DNA of 64,000 nt from Platanthera guangdongensis (GCA_039583875.1 CM077163.1:113841213-113905212); one strand, 5' to 3'; shown: positions 42,826 through 55,042, numbered from the stretch's first letter. A program made the numbers and translations. Notes: generated by a model from the letters alone, not told the origin.

Positions 42826-42992
42826 TTCCCAATCCTGTGATTTGGGGTATTACAACCCTCCTCTCCTTACAAAAATTTCATCCCCGAAATTTGCACACAG
42901 GAAGGAAAGTAAACACATGATATTCTATTCCATAAACATTTCATACAACTTGCCCCGCACTGCATAACAGTTACACAAAGTGCTCGGAAAAT

Positions 42993-44616
42993 TCAGCTCG
43001 CATGGCCTGCTCTCGCTCCCATGTTAGCTCCTCACGACCACAGTTGTCCTACCGGACTTTGACCATCCCGATTGTCTTGTTCCGCAACTGTTTATTGACA
43101 CGATCCTCGATCTGAATAGGCCTAACCTTCGTCGTTAGCCCATACTCCACCGGCACACAATCAGTCTCGATCGCTTGAGCTGGATCTTTGACGGCCTTCT
43201 GAAGCACCGAGATGTAAAACACATCATGTAATCCACCCAAGTCTGTTGAAAGAGCTAGCAGATATGCAGCTTCCCCAATTCGCTCCACCACTTCAAATGG
43301 ACCAAGATACCTCGGGCTCAACTTTTTCAGTCGCCGAATCCTGGACACGCATTTGAAGGGTTTGATCTTCAAATATACTTAGTCGCCCACCGCGAACTCC
43401 ACGTTCCGGTGCTTGGCGTTGTAGTATTTTGCTTGACGATCGTGGGTTATCAGTAGCCGCTCCTGGATAGTGCGTATCGTCGAGTTCGCTTCCTCGACTT
43501 CGTTACACCTATACACATTGGATTCACCTGCTTCTGCCCAAGCTAACGGCGTACGACACTTCCGACCATACAGAGCTTCAAACGGCGCCATAGCGATGCT
43601 CGCTTGGTAGCTGTTGTTGTAGGCAAACTCCACCAGATAGAGATGATCTTCCTATCTCTTCCCAAAATCCAGGGCGCACATGCGGAGCATATCCTCCATA
43701 GTCCTGTTGGTCCTCTCAGTTTGGACATCTGTTTGGGGATGAAAGGCCATACTGAACATCAATTTCGTGCCCAACAGCTGATTGACTAGCCTCCAATCAT
43801 TTGAAGTAAAGTGCCCATCACGATCGCTCACAATGCTACGAGGAACACCATGTAGCCAAACGATCTGCTCCATATAGAGCTTTGCCAAACTTTCCACTGA
43901 ATCGTCCCATTTGTTCGGAAGGAAGTGCACTACTTTTGTCAATCGGTTGACAATCACCCAGATTGAATCATTCCTGCGCTGCGATCTCGGCAACCCGTGC
44001 ATGAAATCTATGGAAATATCATCGAACTTCCATTCCGGAATCAACAACGACTTCAAGAAACCACCAGGCTTTTGGCATTCCGCCTTTACCAACGCACAAG
44101 TCTGGAATTTGGCTATGTAATGAGCAATGTCATTCTTCAGTACTGGCCATCAGAATAGCTTCTTCATGTCTCTGAACATTTTTGTGCTTCCAGGGTGAAT
44201 TGAGTACTTCGTATAGTTAGCTTCATACATCAATTCTTCACGCAATTTACCCATACTCAGGATGCACAATCGGCTCTCTTTCTGAAAAGGCCATCATCCC
44301 AGGAGAATTTGCCCTCTGGCCCGTCTTTTACGTAGTGTTGGAGACTCTTATCCAGCTCCATTGCTCGTTGAATCCTGTCCGCAAGGTCATATTGCACCTC
44401 TGTCCAGTTCAAACATGCATCAGTCGTGAAATTCTTGTCAACACAAGAAATCTCTAACGCTTCCAACTCCTGGATTAGACGTTCAACGTGCCTCTGCAAC
44501 CAATTGGCCCTCGACGGAGCCCTATGACTCAAGGCATCAGCGACTACATTTCCCTTCCCAGGAGTATAGTGAATCGCAAAGGTATAGTCCCTAAGGAACT
44601 CCAACCACCTTCGTTA
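42993..44616 (-). pseudogene. pol: RNase H end, integrase and chromodomain-like tail, gypsy-F
   Basis: From 44616 downward the segment reads LEFLRDYTFAIHYTPGKGN and DALSHRAPS (RNase H end), then a frameshift near 44257. The integrase zinc finger follows, with its first Cys altered (KFQTC). Next come DFMHGLPRS, SDRDGHFTS and HPQTDVQTERT, so the D, D and E positions remain. Stops at about 43649 and 43376 and a TAG near 43049 (Trp in related sequences) interrupt it. The tail REELTWEREQAMRAEF resembles a chromodomain. The upstream RT is missing. Confidence 0.88.
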
Positions 44617-44812
44617 TCGCATATTTATATTTCTGTTATGCTTTTCTCCCCATATCCTAAGCCTGATTTCGGGGACAAAATCTTTTATTTTGTTTATAGG
44701 ATTTGTAACATCCCGAATCAGGAGAGTTGAGTCAGGAGAGTTGACTTGGGTTCAGGGGAAGTGCTGACACTGGGCAACACGTGTGAAAAAGGAGGAGAAA
44801 TCAGTCAATCAT

Positions 44813-45345
44813 AAGACATGGGTAGTGACACGAGCGCGTCCCTACCCGTGTGGGAGTGGCCAGCTCTCGAGTCGATGACTCGAGTATGTCCAGAGAAGGA
44901 CACAGGTAGTGACAGGGGTGTGTCACTACCCGTGTGAAGTGACACGGGTAGAGACACAAGCGTGTCCCTACCCGTGTGCATGTGTGTCGAGTTCGAGATC
45001 GAAGAATGACACGGGTAGCGACACGGGCGTGTCGCTACCCGTGTGTGTCGAGTTAAACTCGACAGAGCGTTTCAAGATCGATGAAGTACATGTCGAGATC
45101 GACGAATTGTATGACACGGGTAGAGACACGGGCGTGTCCCTACCCATGTGTCGTCCTGTCGAGTTGATTTCATCGAAAGGCATCCAGAAAGGACACGGCC
45201 AGGGAAGACGGTCGTGTCATGTGAACCCGGGTTGGGACACGAGTGTGTCCCTACCCATGTCGAGTGTTGAACCGACGCTAAAACCGCCGTTGACGCTTCA
45301 TCCGAAGCAGGACACGGGTAAGGACACGGGTGTGTCCCTACCCGT
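44813..45345 (+). repeat. U3 palindrome array of gypsy-E
   Basis: There are about seven ACACGGGTA...TACCCGTGT units, with interspersed TCGAGTT...AACTCGAC. The last unit ends about 12 bases before TATATAAAG. Confidence 0.87.
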
Positions 45346-45356
45346 GTCAATTTTCA

Positions 45357-45364
45357 TATATAAA
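45357..45364 (+). promoter_or_regulatory. TATA box of gypsy-E LTR
   Basis: TATATAAA lies directly downstream of the last U3 palindrome. Confidence 0.72.
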
Positions 45365-45493
45365 GGGAAGTGAAAACCCTAGCCGTTTCCATGCTCATTT
45401 CATCCCCTATTTCCAGAGAGAAACTTCTGGAGAGAAGGAAACTGCTGGAGAAAGTCTTGGAGGAGAAGATCCGCCGTCGCCATGAAGGAGAAG

Positions 45494-45553
45494 ATGCCGC
45501 CAAGAAGAGTTACACAATCCATGGCCGGAAATAGTGGAAACCCCGGAAATGAG
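45494..45553 (+). CDS. gag: Candidate LTR gag exon 1, gypsy-E copy
   Basis: There are 20 codons (MPPRRVTQSMAGN...) ending GAG|GTGAGC. The matching exon 2 (47653-47757) is open for 35 codons with donor GTGAGT, but its acceptor has changed from TTTTTAG to TTTTTATG. No downstream gag remains, so this is a relic that supports the exon model. Confidence 0.5.
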
Positions 45554-47316
45554 GTGAGCTTCCACCCCTCTCAATTGGTGCTAGATCTATAGTTATCTAG
45601 GCGAGATGTCAACTCAAAAGAGTCTAGACTTGCGATATGGTGATTTCTCTAGGAAGAGGCCGTCCTAGGGCTTGTACTCTAGGGCTAATTGTGTTTTCAA
45701 CCTCTCCAACCTTCTATGCGAAGATGGGGGATGGTTTTGTGAAGAGTAAAGGCCTCATAAGGGTAAATAAGGGAGGAGGAATTTCTTGTGTGATTTTGGA
45801 AGACCGACTCGAGGAGGAAGATGAACCGATGCCGTTCATTCCTCTTTAAGATGCGTGCAGAATCGGTGTTCTGCGCGCAGCGATCTCCTTGGTCATTTTC
45901 TGATGTGATATGGCCAGATCTGGAATTTTGACAAATCATGAAAGTTGAAGCCCTTGATAATACCTTTCCAACGAGTGGTTGCACGCCTTAATGTGAAGTC
46001 TGTAGCCACAAGAACATCTAGACGAATATGACATCCGATAAATCCTGCATGCAGAAATTGTGTTCTGTACGCAGCAGACTTTAAGGCTGATTTCAAGTAT
46101 GATACCCTTGAATCTGGGTTGTGGTCTGAACATAAACATTGTAGCTCATGGAAAGACCTTTCCATCGACAGGTTACACGCCTTCACCAGATTCCTGTAGC
46201 TCCGGGAATCGCCGGTTGAAATTGCTATCCAGATTTATTCTGCACTTAAATTCTGAATTTTTATATAATATGGATTTGGATTCGGTGAAATTGATGTTGC
46301 AAACTAACTCAAGATTTTGGTGAACTATTTTATGTTAACCACCGTGGTGCTATGAATGATGAAGATTATTAATTGGATTTCATATAAATTAATTGTGAAG
46401 CAAGCTTACTTAAATGAAATGACTAGATACAAATTGGTAAATTATTATTTATGCGCATCATGCTTGTAATATGTTGAAATCATTTGGAATGACAAATAGA
46501 AGGATAAACCATGGTCATGAGTATGTATGATGGTTAGAATGAAATGTAGTAGTCCAATACTTAGAGCGTAGTCCCCCTACGGGTAGTATTGTGGAGGGAT
46601 GTAAGTGCGGTGTTGGCCGTCACTAGTTGAGTTAATGTTGAAATGAGGTATAGATGGACGGTTGGGTTTGGTCCTCGGTGTTCACGTCCAGGGCTCCTTT
46701 CGTGTCGAGTGGATGGTTGGGTTGTGTCCTCATGCTTACTTCTGAGGCCCCTTTCATGCCACGGTGTTGTGGAATTTGCATATGGTGTGAGTCGACACGC
46801 GGTGTCGTAATCCTGGGTTAAGGATAGTGTGGCAGGTCCACGGGCTCGCCGATCGTCACACCGACGGGAGTTGATAGTTAGACTTTGGGAGGTTGGGCTT
46901 GGTCCTCGGTGTCTACGTCCCGGGGCTCCTTCCGTGCCAGGTGAATGGTTGGGCTTGGTCCTCGTGCTTACTTCTGAGGCTCCTTCCGGGTCACACAAGG
47001 TCAGTTCGTGGCTTGGTCCTCGGTGCACATCTACCCGAGGCTCCCGATGGGCCATAGTAAGCATGGTCTTCGCTGTTGTGTTCTTAGCGTTGAGGTGTAT
47101 GGACTCCTAGGTTAAGTAATGTGTATAACCGCCTAGTAGTAGAGATGCCCGCTCTACTGTCACCGCCTGGCCACGGCGGCTGACGCTTGAGAGGTTAGCT
47201 ACCCGCTCGAATAGTGGGAACTATAGTCTGTGTCGACATAGCGATTGCATGTGTGTGAGCATGGGTGAGTCATTGTATTGCATACAAACCATTGCATAGC
47301 ATTGCACAACAAGACC

Positions 47317-47417
47317 CTCATCGTATAAGTTTGTATGGGCACTCTTATACGATGAGTTACTTTTATGTAACCCTATCCTTAACTTATAAGCTTGTATGGG
47401 CATCCTTATAAGTTAAG
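47317..47417 (+). other. Twin stem-loops, gypsy-E copy
   Basis: Both 13-bp stems (47317-47356 and 47378-47417) are perfect, and the loops match those of gypsy-A. This is the best-kept copy outside gypsy-A. Confidence 0.75.
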
Positions 47418-49034
47418 TTACTTTCCTGATGTAGATACTTGTACTTGATGGTTTGTTATTGTTTATGTAAAACTGCTAGATTATAATGCTATTAATCTTA
47501 TTTTACCATGACCACCGACTTGTACTTGTTATACCATTTATTATACTTGTACCCTTGTTCCTTTCTCCGCCCGGTGTCGAGGAGTCGCCGGGGGAGCGGA
47601 TATGAAACCACTTAGTATTTTCGACTAACGATTGCTACGTCTTCCTTTTTATGAGGTCACCCCACAGGTAGAGCTGTCGCAAACTTTGCAGCAGGACAGC
47701 CAGGCCAGGACGACAGGGCCTGATATGACGATGTCGTCACTACCGTCGGTTACGGATGTGAGTGTTGTGAGATTTTGATGTAGCCCATTTGGGCAATTTT
47801 ATAGCTGTACTCTGATATGGTAGAAGCATATTTTAGCTTTTCTATTTGTTGTACTATTTTGACATTATTGCTTGGTGTGGATTTGACTTCTCTCTCTCTC
47901 TTTATATTATGTTTGGGTTGGCATGTATATATTGATATTGGTTGTAGCTTGCGGAATAGGCGTCTTGTGGTACAGGTTAGCCCGTGTGCTAATGCTACCG
48001 CAAGGCGGCTGTTCCGGGCATAAGACCCCCTTCGTGCCGTGTTTTGGGATCTGGGAGGGGGGTCTTACATGTGCACACACCCCTTAAAAGAATTCGACCA
48101 TGAATTCTAATAAGGGAGACTGACACCAGAGTCTCATACCAATTTTGTAACATTCTCGTTCGTCACATAGCATATAACAGAAGATCCGGTCCAGGCCCGA
48201 CGCCATATACTACGGACAGTCAAGTGAGTTACTAGTTGAAACCATCAACTTTGTAAATGCAACCTATCACATAGATCATTCTAGCGGAAGTACTTTAACG
48301 GTTAACAGGAACCCAACCAACTGAATGTCCAATAACATAAAGGTAGGAATGAATAATAAATACCCAAATAGTCTTGGCCTTGAGGCCTTATATTGTTCAA
48401 CTTAAATTAAATTATCTTGCTTACATCGGCACGCAGGCCGGCCACACATGAACAATAAAAATAAACAGGTAATTTTCTTTGTCCTTCAAAGGACAGCTTA
48501 TCATTCCTGGGCTCCAACTCGTTGTTTCCTTCTTGGCTCGGCTACACTTGCACGAAACATTCCACTGCATAATGGCAAACAATAGTAACGGTCAGCATTA
48601 GCCGACCAAATTATAACAACCCCACCCCTCACTCGGGGTGGTGGTGCTCCTTCCCTGTAGGAATTAGTATAATTATATATTGGGAATTAAAACGTGCAAC
48701 TTAAGCACCATTCGCCATAGATGTTGGCGTAAATGCCCAAAGCCCCGTGCTCTCAGGGCATATTCTTCGTGCACAGGACCACAAGGCTCGCACCACCGTT
48801 CTCTATGACGGTCAACAACATTTGAGCTTTCAATCTCACAAGGGCCAAGGCCAGAAAGAATGCCCCAGTTCTATGATAAGTCATGTGTTTTACACATTGA
48901 CCACTCCAAGTCCACCGACATTGGGGAGGGTAAAGTTAAGCTACATCCCGTGCTCAAATCGTCCAGCTTGCATGCCTGTCGCGGGTAAGCATCCCCTTTC
49001 CCTTTTCTGCATGATCCATAATTCTATAAGTATC

Positions 49035-50299
49035 TATTGGAACCCTAGTTCGGATTTGGGCAAGGATTACTATTAGGATGATTTGATTGACCCAAAATAT
49101 ATAGTCATGGGTCATAGGTTTGCTTACAGGTTTGACTCAGAAGAGTTCAAGAGAATTGCTGAAAGAATTCCAGGAAAATCTAGATTTGTCAAAGGCAGAA
49201 AATCAATTCGCCGATAGTCAAACTCAGGTCGACGAACTCTGAGTTCCCTCTCTGAGTTCAGGTCGACGAACTCTGATCTCAAGCAAGAAGTTCATCTCGA
49301 CGAAATCCAGCTGAGCTCGACGAACTCCGGGCTCAGGTCGACGATTGCAGAACCCAAGACAGATTCTCAGCTCGAAGAAATGGAAGCTGAGCTCGACGAT
49401 CTGCGAGCCAAGATCGGCGAATTCTGTGCAGTTTTCAGGCAGATGTTTTACAGTTGACAGAATTAATTAAGTCAATTATAACTCTCATATTTAATGAAAA
49501 TAGCCGTTGAAAGGGAACATTAAATGTGGGTTGTTTCAGAAGATTAATTCTGAATTAATTCACAAAGAATCTTCTACTCTCTCAGGAATACTTCAGCCAT
49601 TATCAAGATAAATGAATTCAAATGTTTGAATTTAGAACCAGAGAATAACAAGATAGATAGAAAGCAGTACAGAAAAAGAGAGAAGGCTTTTCTTTTACAA
49701 ACAAGGAGGAACTCTTCATCAATCAAGATATTCATAGAGTTCTTCATCTGCTTCAGGCTTTCAAGAGACACAAATCAATATCAGTCTAAAAAACTTGCAG
49801 GAGATCATCATCAATCTGAAGGCCTACACCCTAAAGCAAAGCTTCCTTCTTTCCTGAACCATTCAACATCTCAGGGGTAGCTTTGACATCTTCAAATCCA
49901 ATAGTCTTCTCTCAATGATTTGAGACAGAGAAGACAACATCATTTCTTTTCCGTTTCCTATGTACAGGGTTTTTACTCCCTTCAAAAGTAAACTCTTGGT
50001 GGCAGGGCACTTGATCAAAAACCTGTGTGTTGGTTTTTTGGCACCTGATCAAAAGCCTAAAGGGTTGTGAGATCTCCCTATAAATAGATCATGTGGTGGC
50101 AGTCACCTGATCAAAAACCTAATAGTGGATTACTACTATGGTGGTAGAAGAGTGGATGTACCCAAGTTTAGGGGAACCACTATAATCCTTGTGTTTTCTT
50201 TGTTGTTTGCTCTCTTTTCTTTATTTTTGTGTTGTGCTTACTCTTTTATAGAGCATATATACTTAATTAGAGTAAATATTATCTATCTCCTAACTTTCA
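49035..50299 (+). repeat. 5' LTR of copia-H
   Basis: U3 has many TCGACGAA and its inverse (49208-49428). Three copies of CACCTGATCAAAA flank the TATA box TATAAATA at 50079. It ends CTAACTTTCA. Copia-I carries the same triple repeat. Confidence 0.92.
50079..50086 (+). promoter_or_regulatory. TATA box of copia-H 5' LTR
   Basis: TATAAATA follows GATCTCCC. In the 3' LTR it is changed to TGTAAATA. Confidence 0.72.
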
Positions 50300-50389
50300 A
50301 TTGGTATCAGAGGAGGGTTTTCTTGGCTGTACAGGCTAACACCTGAACCAAAATGATCTGATAGATCTTATAGTTCTTAAGAGTTTATC

Positions 50390-51082
50390 ATGGCACAAGA
50401 TGAAGAGTTTTCAAGCACCAGACCTCCTATGTGCAATCTAAATAAGCTTGCACTATGGAAGATAAGGATTAGGCTTTACATGAACTCTTTTGATAAAGAT
50501 ATTTTAAACTCCATTTTGATAGGTCCTTATCAATCAGTGGAAACAACAAGCATCAATGTTGTTCCATCATCTCAATGGACAGATGCTTAGAAAAGTCTAA
50601 AGATTACTGATGTATAAGCAATGAACATTCTTGTACAATCAATGTCTGATGACATTTTTCAGGAAATTGCTGAATGTTCATCAGCAAAAGATATGTGGGA
50701 CTCCCTCACAGCAATGATTGTTGGATCAGCTAAAGAAAGAAACTTTGAATCTGAAACTTGGAGTGAATCTGAAGCTTCATCCTGTACAACTAAAGATAAA
50801 GAAGAGTCAAGGGCAAGAGAATTTTGCCTAATGGCAATAAATACATCTTGCAGCAACCCTGATGAAGAATCAGACTCTGATGAAGAATCAGAATGTGAAT
50901 CAGAAGAGGATCGGGTAATTTCTTCCTTTGATTTCTCTTCAGAACATTTTAAAGAATATTTTAAAATCCTATGTACAGATTTAATTCAATCTGATAAAGG
51001 AATAAAACTTCTCAGAGAGAAAGTAAATAATTTATCTTCTGAAAACATAAAATTGAAAGAAGATTTAAAAAAATACTTCTGA
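50390..51082 (+). pseudogene. gag: Gag of copia-H (stops, internal deletion)
   Basis: The ATG is at 50390 (MAQDEEFSSTRPPMCNLNKLA). TAG at 50588 and TAA at 50612 interrupt it. The frame then gives AMNILVQSMSDDIFQEIAECSSAKDMWDSL, shared with copia-I. Compared with copia-I, everything from there to after the zinc knuckle is deleted. An acidic Glu/Ser stretch and a likely coiled coil (LLREKVNNLSSENIKLKEDL) follow. It cannot package as a normal Gag. Confidence 0.85.
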
Positions 51083-52114
51083 ACAAATAGCCTCATTAGA
51101 ATCAGTTAAAGGCAAACAAAAGTTAATAGATTTAGACAAGATAACTTAAGTTTTACCAAATCAAACTAAAAATCTTCAGAAAATTTTTGTTCAATATAAT
51201 TCGTCGAACCAAGCTCGATGAAAACAACACCATTCGTCGAACAAAGCTCGATGAACTATAAATAGAGATTTTCATCTTAACTAGACAGGAATTTATACTC
51301 GACGAAATTAATATGATTTGTCGAATAGAGGTCGACGAAAGTGGAATAGAGAAAATAATTTCTATTATTCTCTGAGAAGAGATCGACGAAACCACTACCA
51401 TTCGTCGAACTCAGTTCGATGAAATTACCTTAATTCGTCGAACTCAAAATTTCACAACAGAAATTTGTATTCTCTTCAAAATTATAATCAAACTCAAAAT
51501 TTTATAAATCCTTTTACCTAGTGGTTCATCCCTTTTAGGAAATTTCATCCACTATGTTATAAAAATCAACCTGAGTGTTCTTTTATTTCTAATTATTATA
51601 AAAGAGAACCAGGACCCAAGGTAATATGGGTCCAGAACTCCTAACCTCTTCTTTTCAGGAAAAGAACTACCTTACCACAGAGGAACAAGGGTATGTGATA
51701 GTAACCAAAAGCTATAGTCTCAGTCAATATAGAGGTTACAGTAGTAGCTGTATATGGGGAGATTGTTTAGAAAGCTGCAGCAGTAGAGGGAGATTGTTTA
51801 TTTTATAAAGGGGAAATTACTTAAGAGGTTACAGTAGTCAGCAGTTCAATTATTCAGAAAATTAGAAATTGATTCAGATATGCTGAAATAGGTTCAGTTG
51901 AAGATAAGCAAAAGGGCAGCTGATAACCTTAACAGATTCTTTTGCAACTGCTCCTTAGTTTTTAATTATGATCTAAAAGCTTTGTTGTCTTATTTTATTT
52001 CTCAAAGAACCTTTATACATCCGCTGAAAAAATTTTATAATTCAGGCAGATTATTTTGCTTTGTATTTTATTTGCTTTTGTGTAAATAGTGTCCTCACCC
52101 AAATAGGGGGAGAT
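51083..52114 (+). other. Noncoding interior of copia-H with TTCGTCGAAC repeats
   Basis: 51195-51440 has about eight copies of TTCGTCGAAC or TTCGATGAA, like the U3 motif. A trace of the gag-pol junction (GPKVIWV) is near 51612. After that there are no enzyme motifs. The polypurine tract lies at 52102-52114. Confidence 0.75.
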
Positions 52115-53399
52115 TGTTGGAACCCTAGTTCAGATTTGTGCAAGGATCACTATTAGGATGATTAGATTGACCCAAAATGTATAGTCATGGGTCATAGGTT
52201 TGCTTCCAGGTTTGCCTCGGAAGAGTTCAAGAGAATTGCTGAAAGAATTCCAGGAAAATACAGATTTGTCAATGGCAGAAAATCAGTTCGACGATAGTCG
52301 AACTCAGGTCAACGAACGTCGAACTCAGGTTGACGAACTCTGAGTTCCTTCTCTGAGTTCAGGTAGACGAACTCTGGTCTCAAGCAAGAAGTTCAGCTCG
52401 ACGAAATCCAGCTGAGCTCGACGAACTCCGGGCTCAGGTCGACGATCGCAGAACCCAAGACAGATTCTCAGCTCGACAAAATGGAAGCTGAGCTGACGAT
52501 TTGTGAGCCCAGATCGACAAATTCTGTGCAGTTTTCTGGCAGATGTTTCACAGTTGGCAGAATTAATTAAGGCGATTATAACTCTCATATTTAATGGAAA
52601 TAGTCGTTCAAATGCAACATTAAATGTGGGTTGTTTCCGAAGATTAATTCTAAATTAATTCCCAAGGCATCTTCGACTCTCTCGGGAATGCTTCAGCCAT
52701 TATCAAGATAAATGAATTCAAAAATTTGAATTCGGAAACAGAGAATAACAAGATAGATAGAAAGCAGTGCAGAAAAAGAGAGAAGGTTTTCCTTTTATAG
52801 ACAAGGAGGAACTCTGCATCAATCAAGATATTCACAGAGTTCTTCATCTGCTTCAGGCTTTCAAGAGACACAAATCAATATCAGTCTAAAAAGCTTGTTG
52901 GAGATCATCATCAATCTGAAGGACTACACCCTGAAGAAAAGCTTCCTTCTTTCCTGAACCATTCACCATCTCAGTTGGAGCTTTCACATCATCAAATCCA
53001 CTAGTCTTCTCTCAGTGATTTGAGACAGAGAAGACAACAACATTTCCTTTCCCTTTCCTGTGTACAGGGTTTTTACTCCCTTCAAAAGTAAACTCTTGGT
53101 GGCAGGGCACCTGATCAAAAACCTATTTGTTGGTTTTTGGGCACTTGATCAAAAGCCTAACGGGTTGTGAGATCTCCCTGTAAATACATCTTATGGTGGC
53201 AGTCACCTGATCAAAAACCTGATAGTGGATTCCTACTAGGGTGGTAGAAAGGTGGATGTACCCAAGTTTAGGGGAACTAATATAATCCTTGTGTTTTTTG
53301 TGTTGCTTGCTCTCTTTTATTTATTTTTCTGTTGTGCTTACTCTTTTATAGAACATATATACTTAATTAGAGTAAATAAGATCTATACCCTAACTTTCA
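52115..53399 (+). repeat. 3' LTR of copia-H
   Basis: It starts TGTTGGAACCCTAG and ends CTAACTTTCA. It has a 20-base insertion in the TCGACGA region compared with the 5' copy. Confidence 0.92.
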
Positions 53400-53579
53400 G
53401 TATCCTAGGCTAGCACTCATGGCTACTGAAGTTAAGCAACTTAAGCTCATGCTCCACAAAATGGCCCCCATGTCATCGAGGGTTAGGAACCCACGGCCTC
53501 CAGGTCCTACAAGACGGGCTCCATCAAATGGCCACAAGGTTTCCAAGAAATAGGCCTCAACAAACAATACAACACTCAT

Positions 53580-54660
53580 TGGGAGCTATCGCCAGCGGTA
53601 ATGCTATCGCCACGTGGTAGGGGAAAGACTATCGATTCTTATCCAGACTCTGGTGTTTTCCTGGAGACTACATCCAGTACTCTCAACACAGCCAGCTGCA
53701 CATCTCGTGACTCCTAAATCTACGCAATAACCACAGAGTCTTCTCTAGCATACAAAAGCATACAAACATCAACAATCCAGACCAACTTGTCAGGATGGGC
53801 TTCACACAACATGCATATTCCGTACTTCGATTCCAGATCTAAATGCAAAATTAACGTGGATACACGGATCTAACCGTTGGGAGAACCACGTCCACGTGTT
53901 CGTGGAGTGTCTACCCTTTAATGCCAAAAAGAAGGACTTCACATGTCCAAGGAAGAGGATCGTTACCCTAGAAGTCCGCTTCGGCACCATGTAAGAGATT
54001 TTAACCAGATAAATACGACCGCTATGGATTTGCCTCCGTAGATTTGAACTCGTCTTGCAAATCCGAGTTCCGAATCACTAACAGCAGTGAGATCTTCCCT
54101 CTCTGGTGCTGCTTCTCCTCCTCCAAACGTCCAGCCTATGTTTCTCAAACTCCAAAACAATAAAGTCAAAATGGCCAAACCAATACTATAAACAGAGCTA
54201 CCGCCACGTAGTAACTAGCTACCCTCGCGAGGTACCGCCAATCAATGCATCGATTCGTGTGCCACCGCCCAGGCCCTCCAACCACAGGCCAACACATGCC
54301 CACGCCGTTACATCTTTGTTATTGTCGCGCGATAGTATGCTAGCTCCTCATGGTAGCTGGGGACGGTTATGACACGACCGCTCCCGATACCTCCATGTGA
54401 TAGTATTACTGCCATGCGGTAGAAATACGAGAGCTTCGACAAAGAAATTACAAAGCTAATGTTTGTAGTATCATTACTGCTGGGCAATAGCTTCCTGAGA
54501 GGTTGGCTAAGTAAATGGTTAATGCCACACAATAAGAACCTACGACCGCGCGGTAGTTTAGGCATTGAGTCACCTCGCCTCACTCAATGCTCTCTACACC
54601 TGGCGCTACTGCCATGCAGTATCAGCCTACTGCCACGCGGTACCCTCTCTTCTTGCCTAC
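53580..54660 (-). repeat. Iterated CTACCGCGTGGCAGTAG-type palindromes in gypsy-G U3
   Basis: About eight short inverted repeats based on CTGCCACGCGGTAG or GCTACCGC occur in this kilobase (for example near 53590-53620, 54210, 54405, 54545, 54605 and 54640). No coding signal is present. Confidence 0.6.
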
Positions 54661-54679
54661 AAAATTTTGGGGTGTTACA

Positions 54680-55042
54680 CACTACTAAGCCTAGGCCTCC
54701 ATATGCCTCAGCGCTAAGAACACAACAACGGATCTCCCTGCGTACTGCAACTCGGAAGAGGTCTCGGGTAGATGTGCACCAAGAGCCCAACCCAACTGAC
54801 CTATCTTTGTGGCACGAAAGGTGCCAATAGGAGAGTGTCACCACAAGACCAAGGCCAACCATCCACTTGGCACGGAGGTTGCCCCGGGAAAAAGCAACGA
54901 GGACCAAGGCCCACCATCCAAAGTCTATCTGTCAACACCCGTCGGTGTGATGACTGGCGAGCCCGTAGACCTGCCACACTATCCTTAACCCAAGATTATT
55001 ACACCGCGTGTCAACTCACACCTCATTCAATTTCACATTAGG
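54680..55042 (-). repeat. Fragment L: reverse-strand LTR piece of the A/B/E family
   Basis: Its reverse complement matches gypsy-A from about 1400 to 1755 (GGTGTGAGT-GACACGCGGTGT to GGAGGCCTAGG). It is the target into which gypsy-G inserted. It ends abruptly at about 55042. Confidence 0.82.

Larger units (their letters stand above)
36834..42854 (-). repeat. 3' LTR of gypsy-F, split by a Helitron
   Basis: The segments are 36834-36854 and 40390-42854, about 2.49 kb in total. On the reverse strand it starts TGTAATACCCCAAA and ends GTTACA. It is related to the LTRs of gypsy-G (48146) and J (60755), which share the CACATAGCATATA stretch near the LTR end. About 40480-42280 shows no coding signal. 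Confidence 0.85.
36834..44616 (-). mobile_element. Gypsy-F: reverse-strand chromovirus, 3' half only
   Basis: Read on the reverse strand it has the end of RNase H, integrase, a chromodomain-like tail, a polypurine tract (42855-42867, read as GGGAGGAGAGGAA reversed) and a 3' LTR from 42854 down to 36834. The LTR is split by a Helitron. The 5' half is gone: pol breaks at about 44616 and is joined to gypsy-E. Confidence 0.88.
44617..48069 (+). mobile_element. Gypsy-E: 3' end and LTR of an A/B-type chromovirus
   Basis: 44617-44703 matches the sequence after pol in gypsy-B, including the conserved inverted repeat at 44665-44682. The LTR is 44704-48069 (3366 bases, TGTAACATCCCG to GGTCTTACA). No gag or pol of this element remains. 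The left side is an abrupt junction with gypsy-F and the right side is the leader of gypsy-G. Confidence 0.9.
49035..53399 (+). mobile_element. Copia-H: complete gag-only SIRE-like Ty1/copia element
   Basis: LTRs are 49035-50299 and 52115-53399 (1265 and 1285 bases; one 20-base difference near 52310). The target duplication GTATC is at 49030-49034 and 53400-53404. PBS TTGGTATCAGAG follows the 5' LTR, and AATAGGGGGAGAT precedes the 3' LTR. The 5' LTR starts TATTGG instead of TGTTGG. Only 1.8 kb of interior remains, with broken gag and no pol enzymes. Confidence 0.94.
48070..54679 (-). mobile_element. Gypsy-G: 5' LTR, PBS and leader of a reverse-strand element
   Basis: Reading leftwards, the LTR runs from 54679 (TGTAACACCCCAAAA) to 48146 (ending AATGTTACA). 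The PBS TTGGTATGAGAC (48132-48143) and about 60 bases of leader follow, where gypsy-E begins. Copia-H is inserted in the LTR. Without it the LTR is about 2.16 kb. It is related to the gypsy-F and J LTRs, but its U3 differs, so F and G are not two ends of one element. Confidence 0.82.

Noticed and set aside
42862..44616. Endogenous pararetrovirus or virus remnant
   Set aside because: Integrase and chromodomain-like tail plus LTR edges identify a Ty3/gypsy chromovirus; no movement or coat protein is present.
36834..54679. Gypsy-F and gypsy-G as the two LTRs of one element
   Set aside because: Orientation would fit, but their U3 regions and LTR starts differ strongly, so they are related yet separate families.
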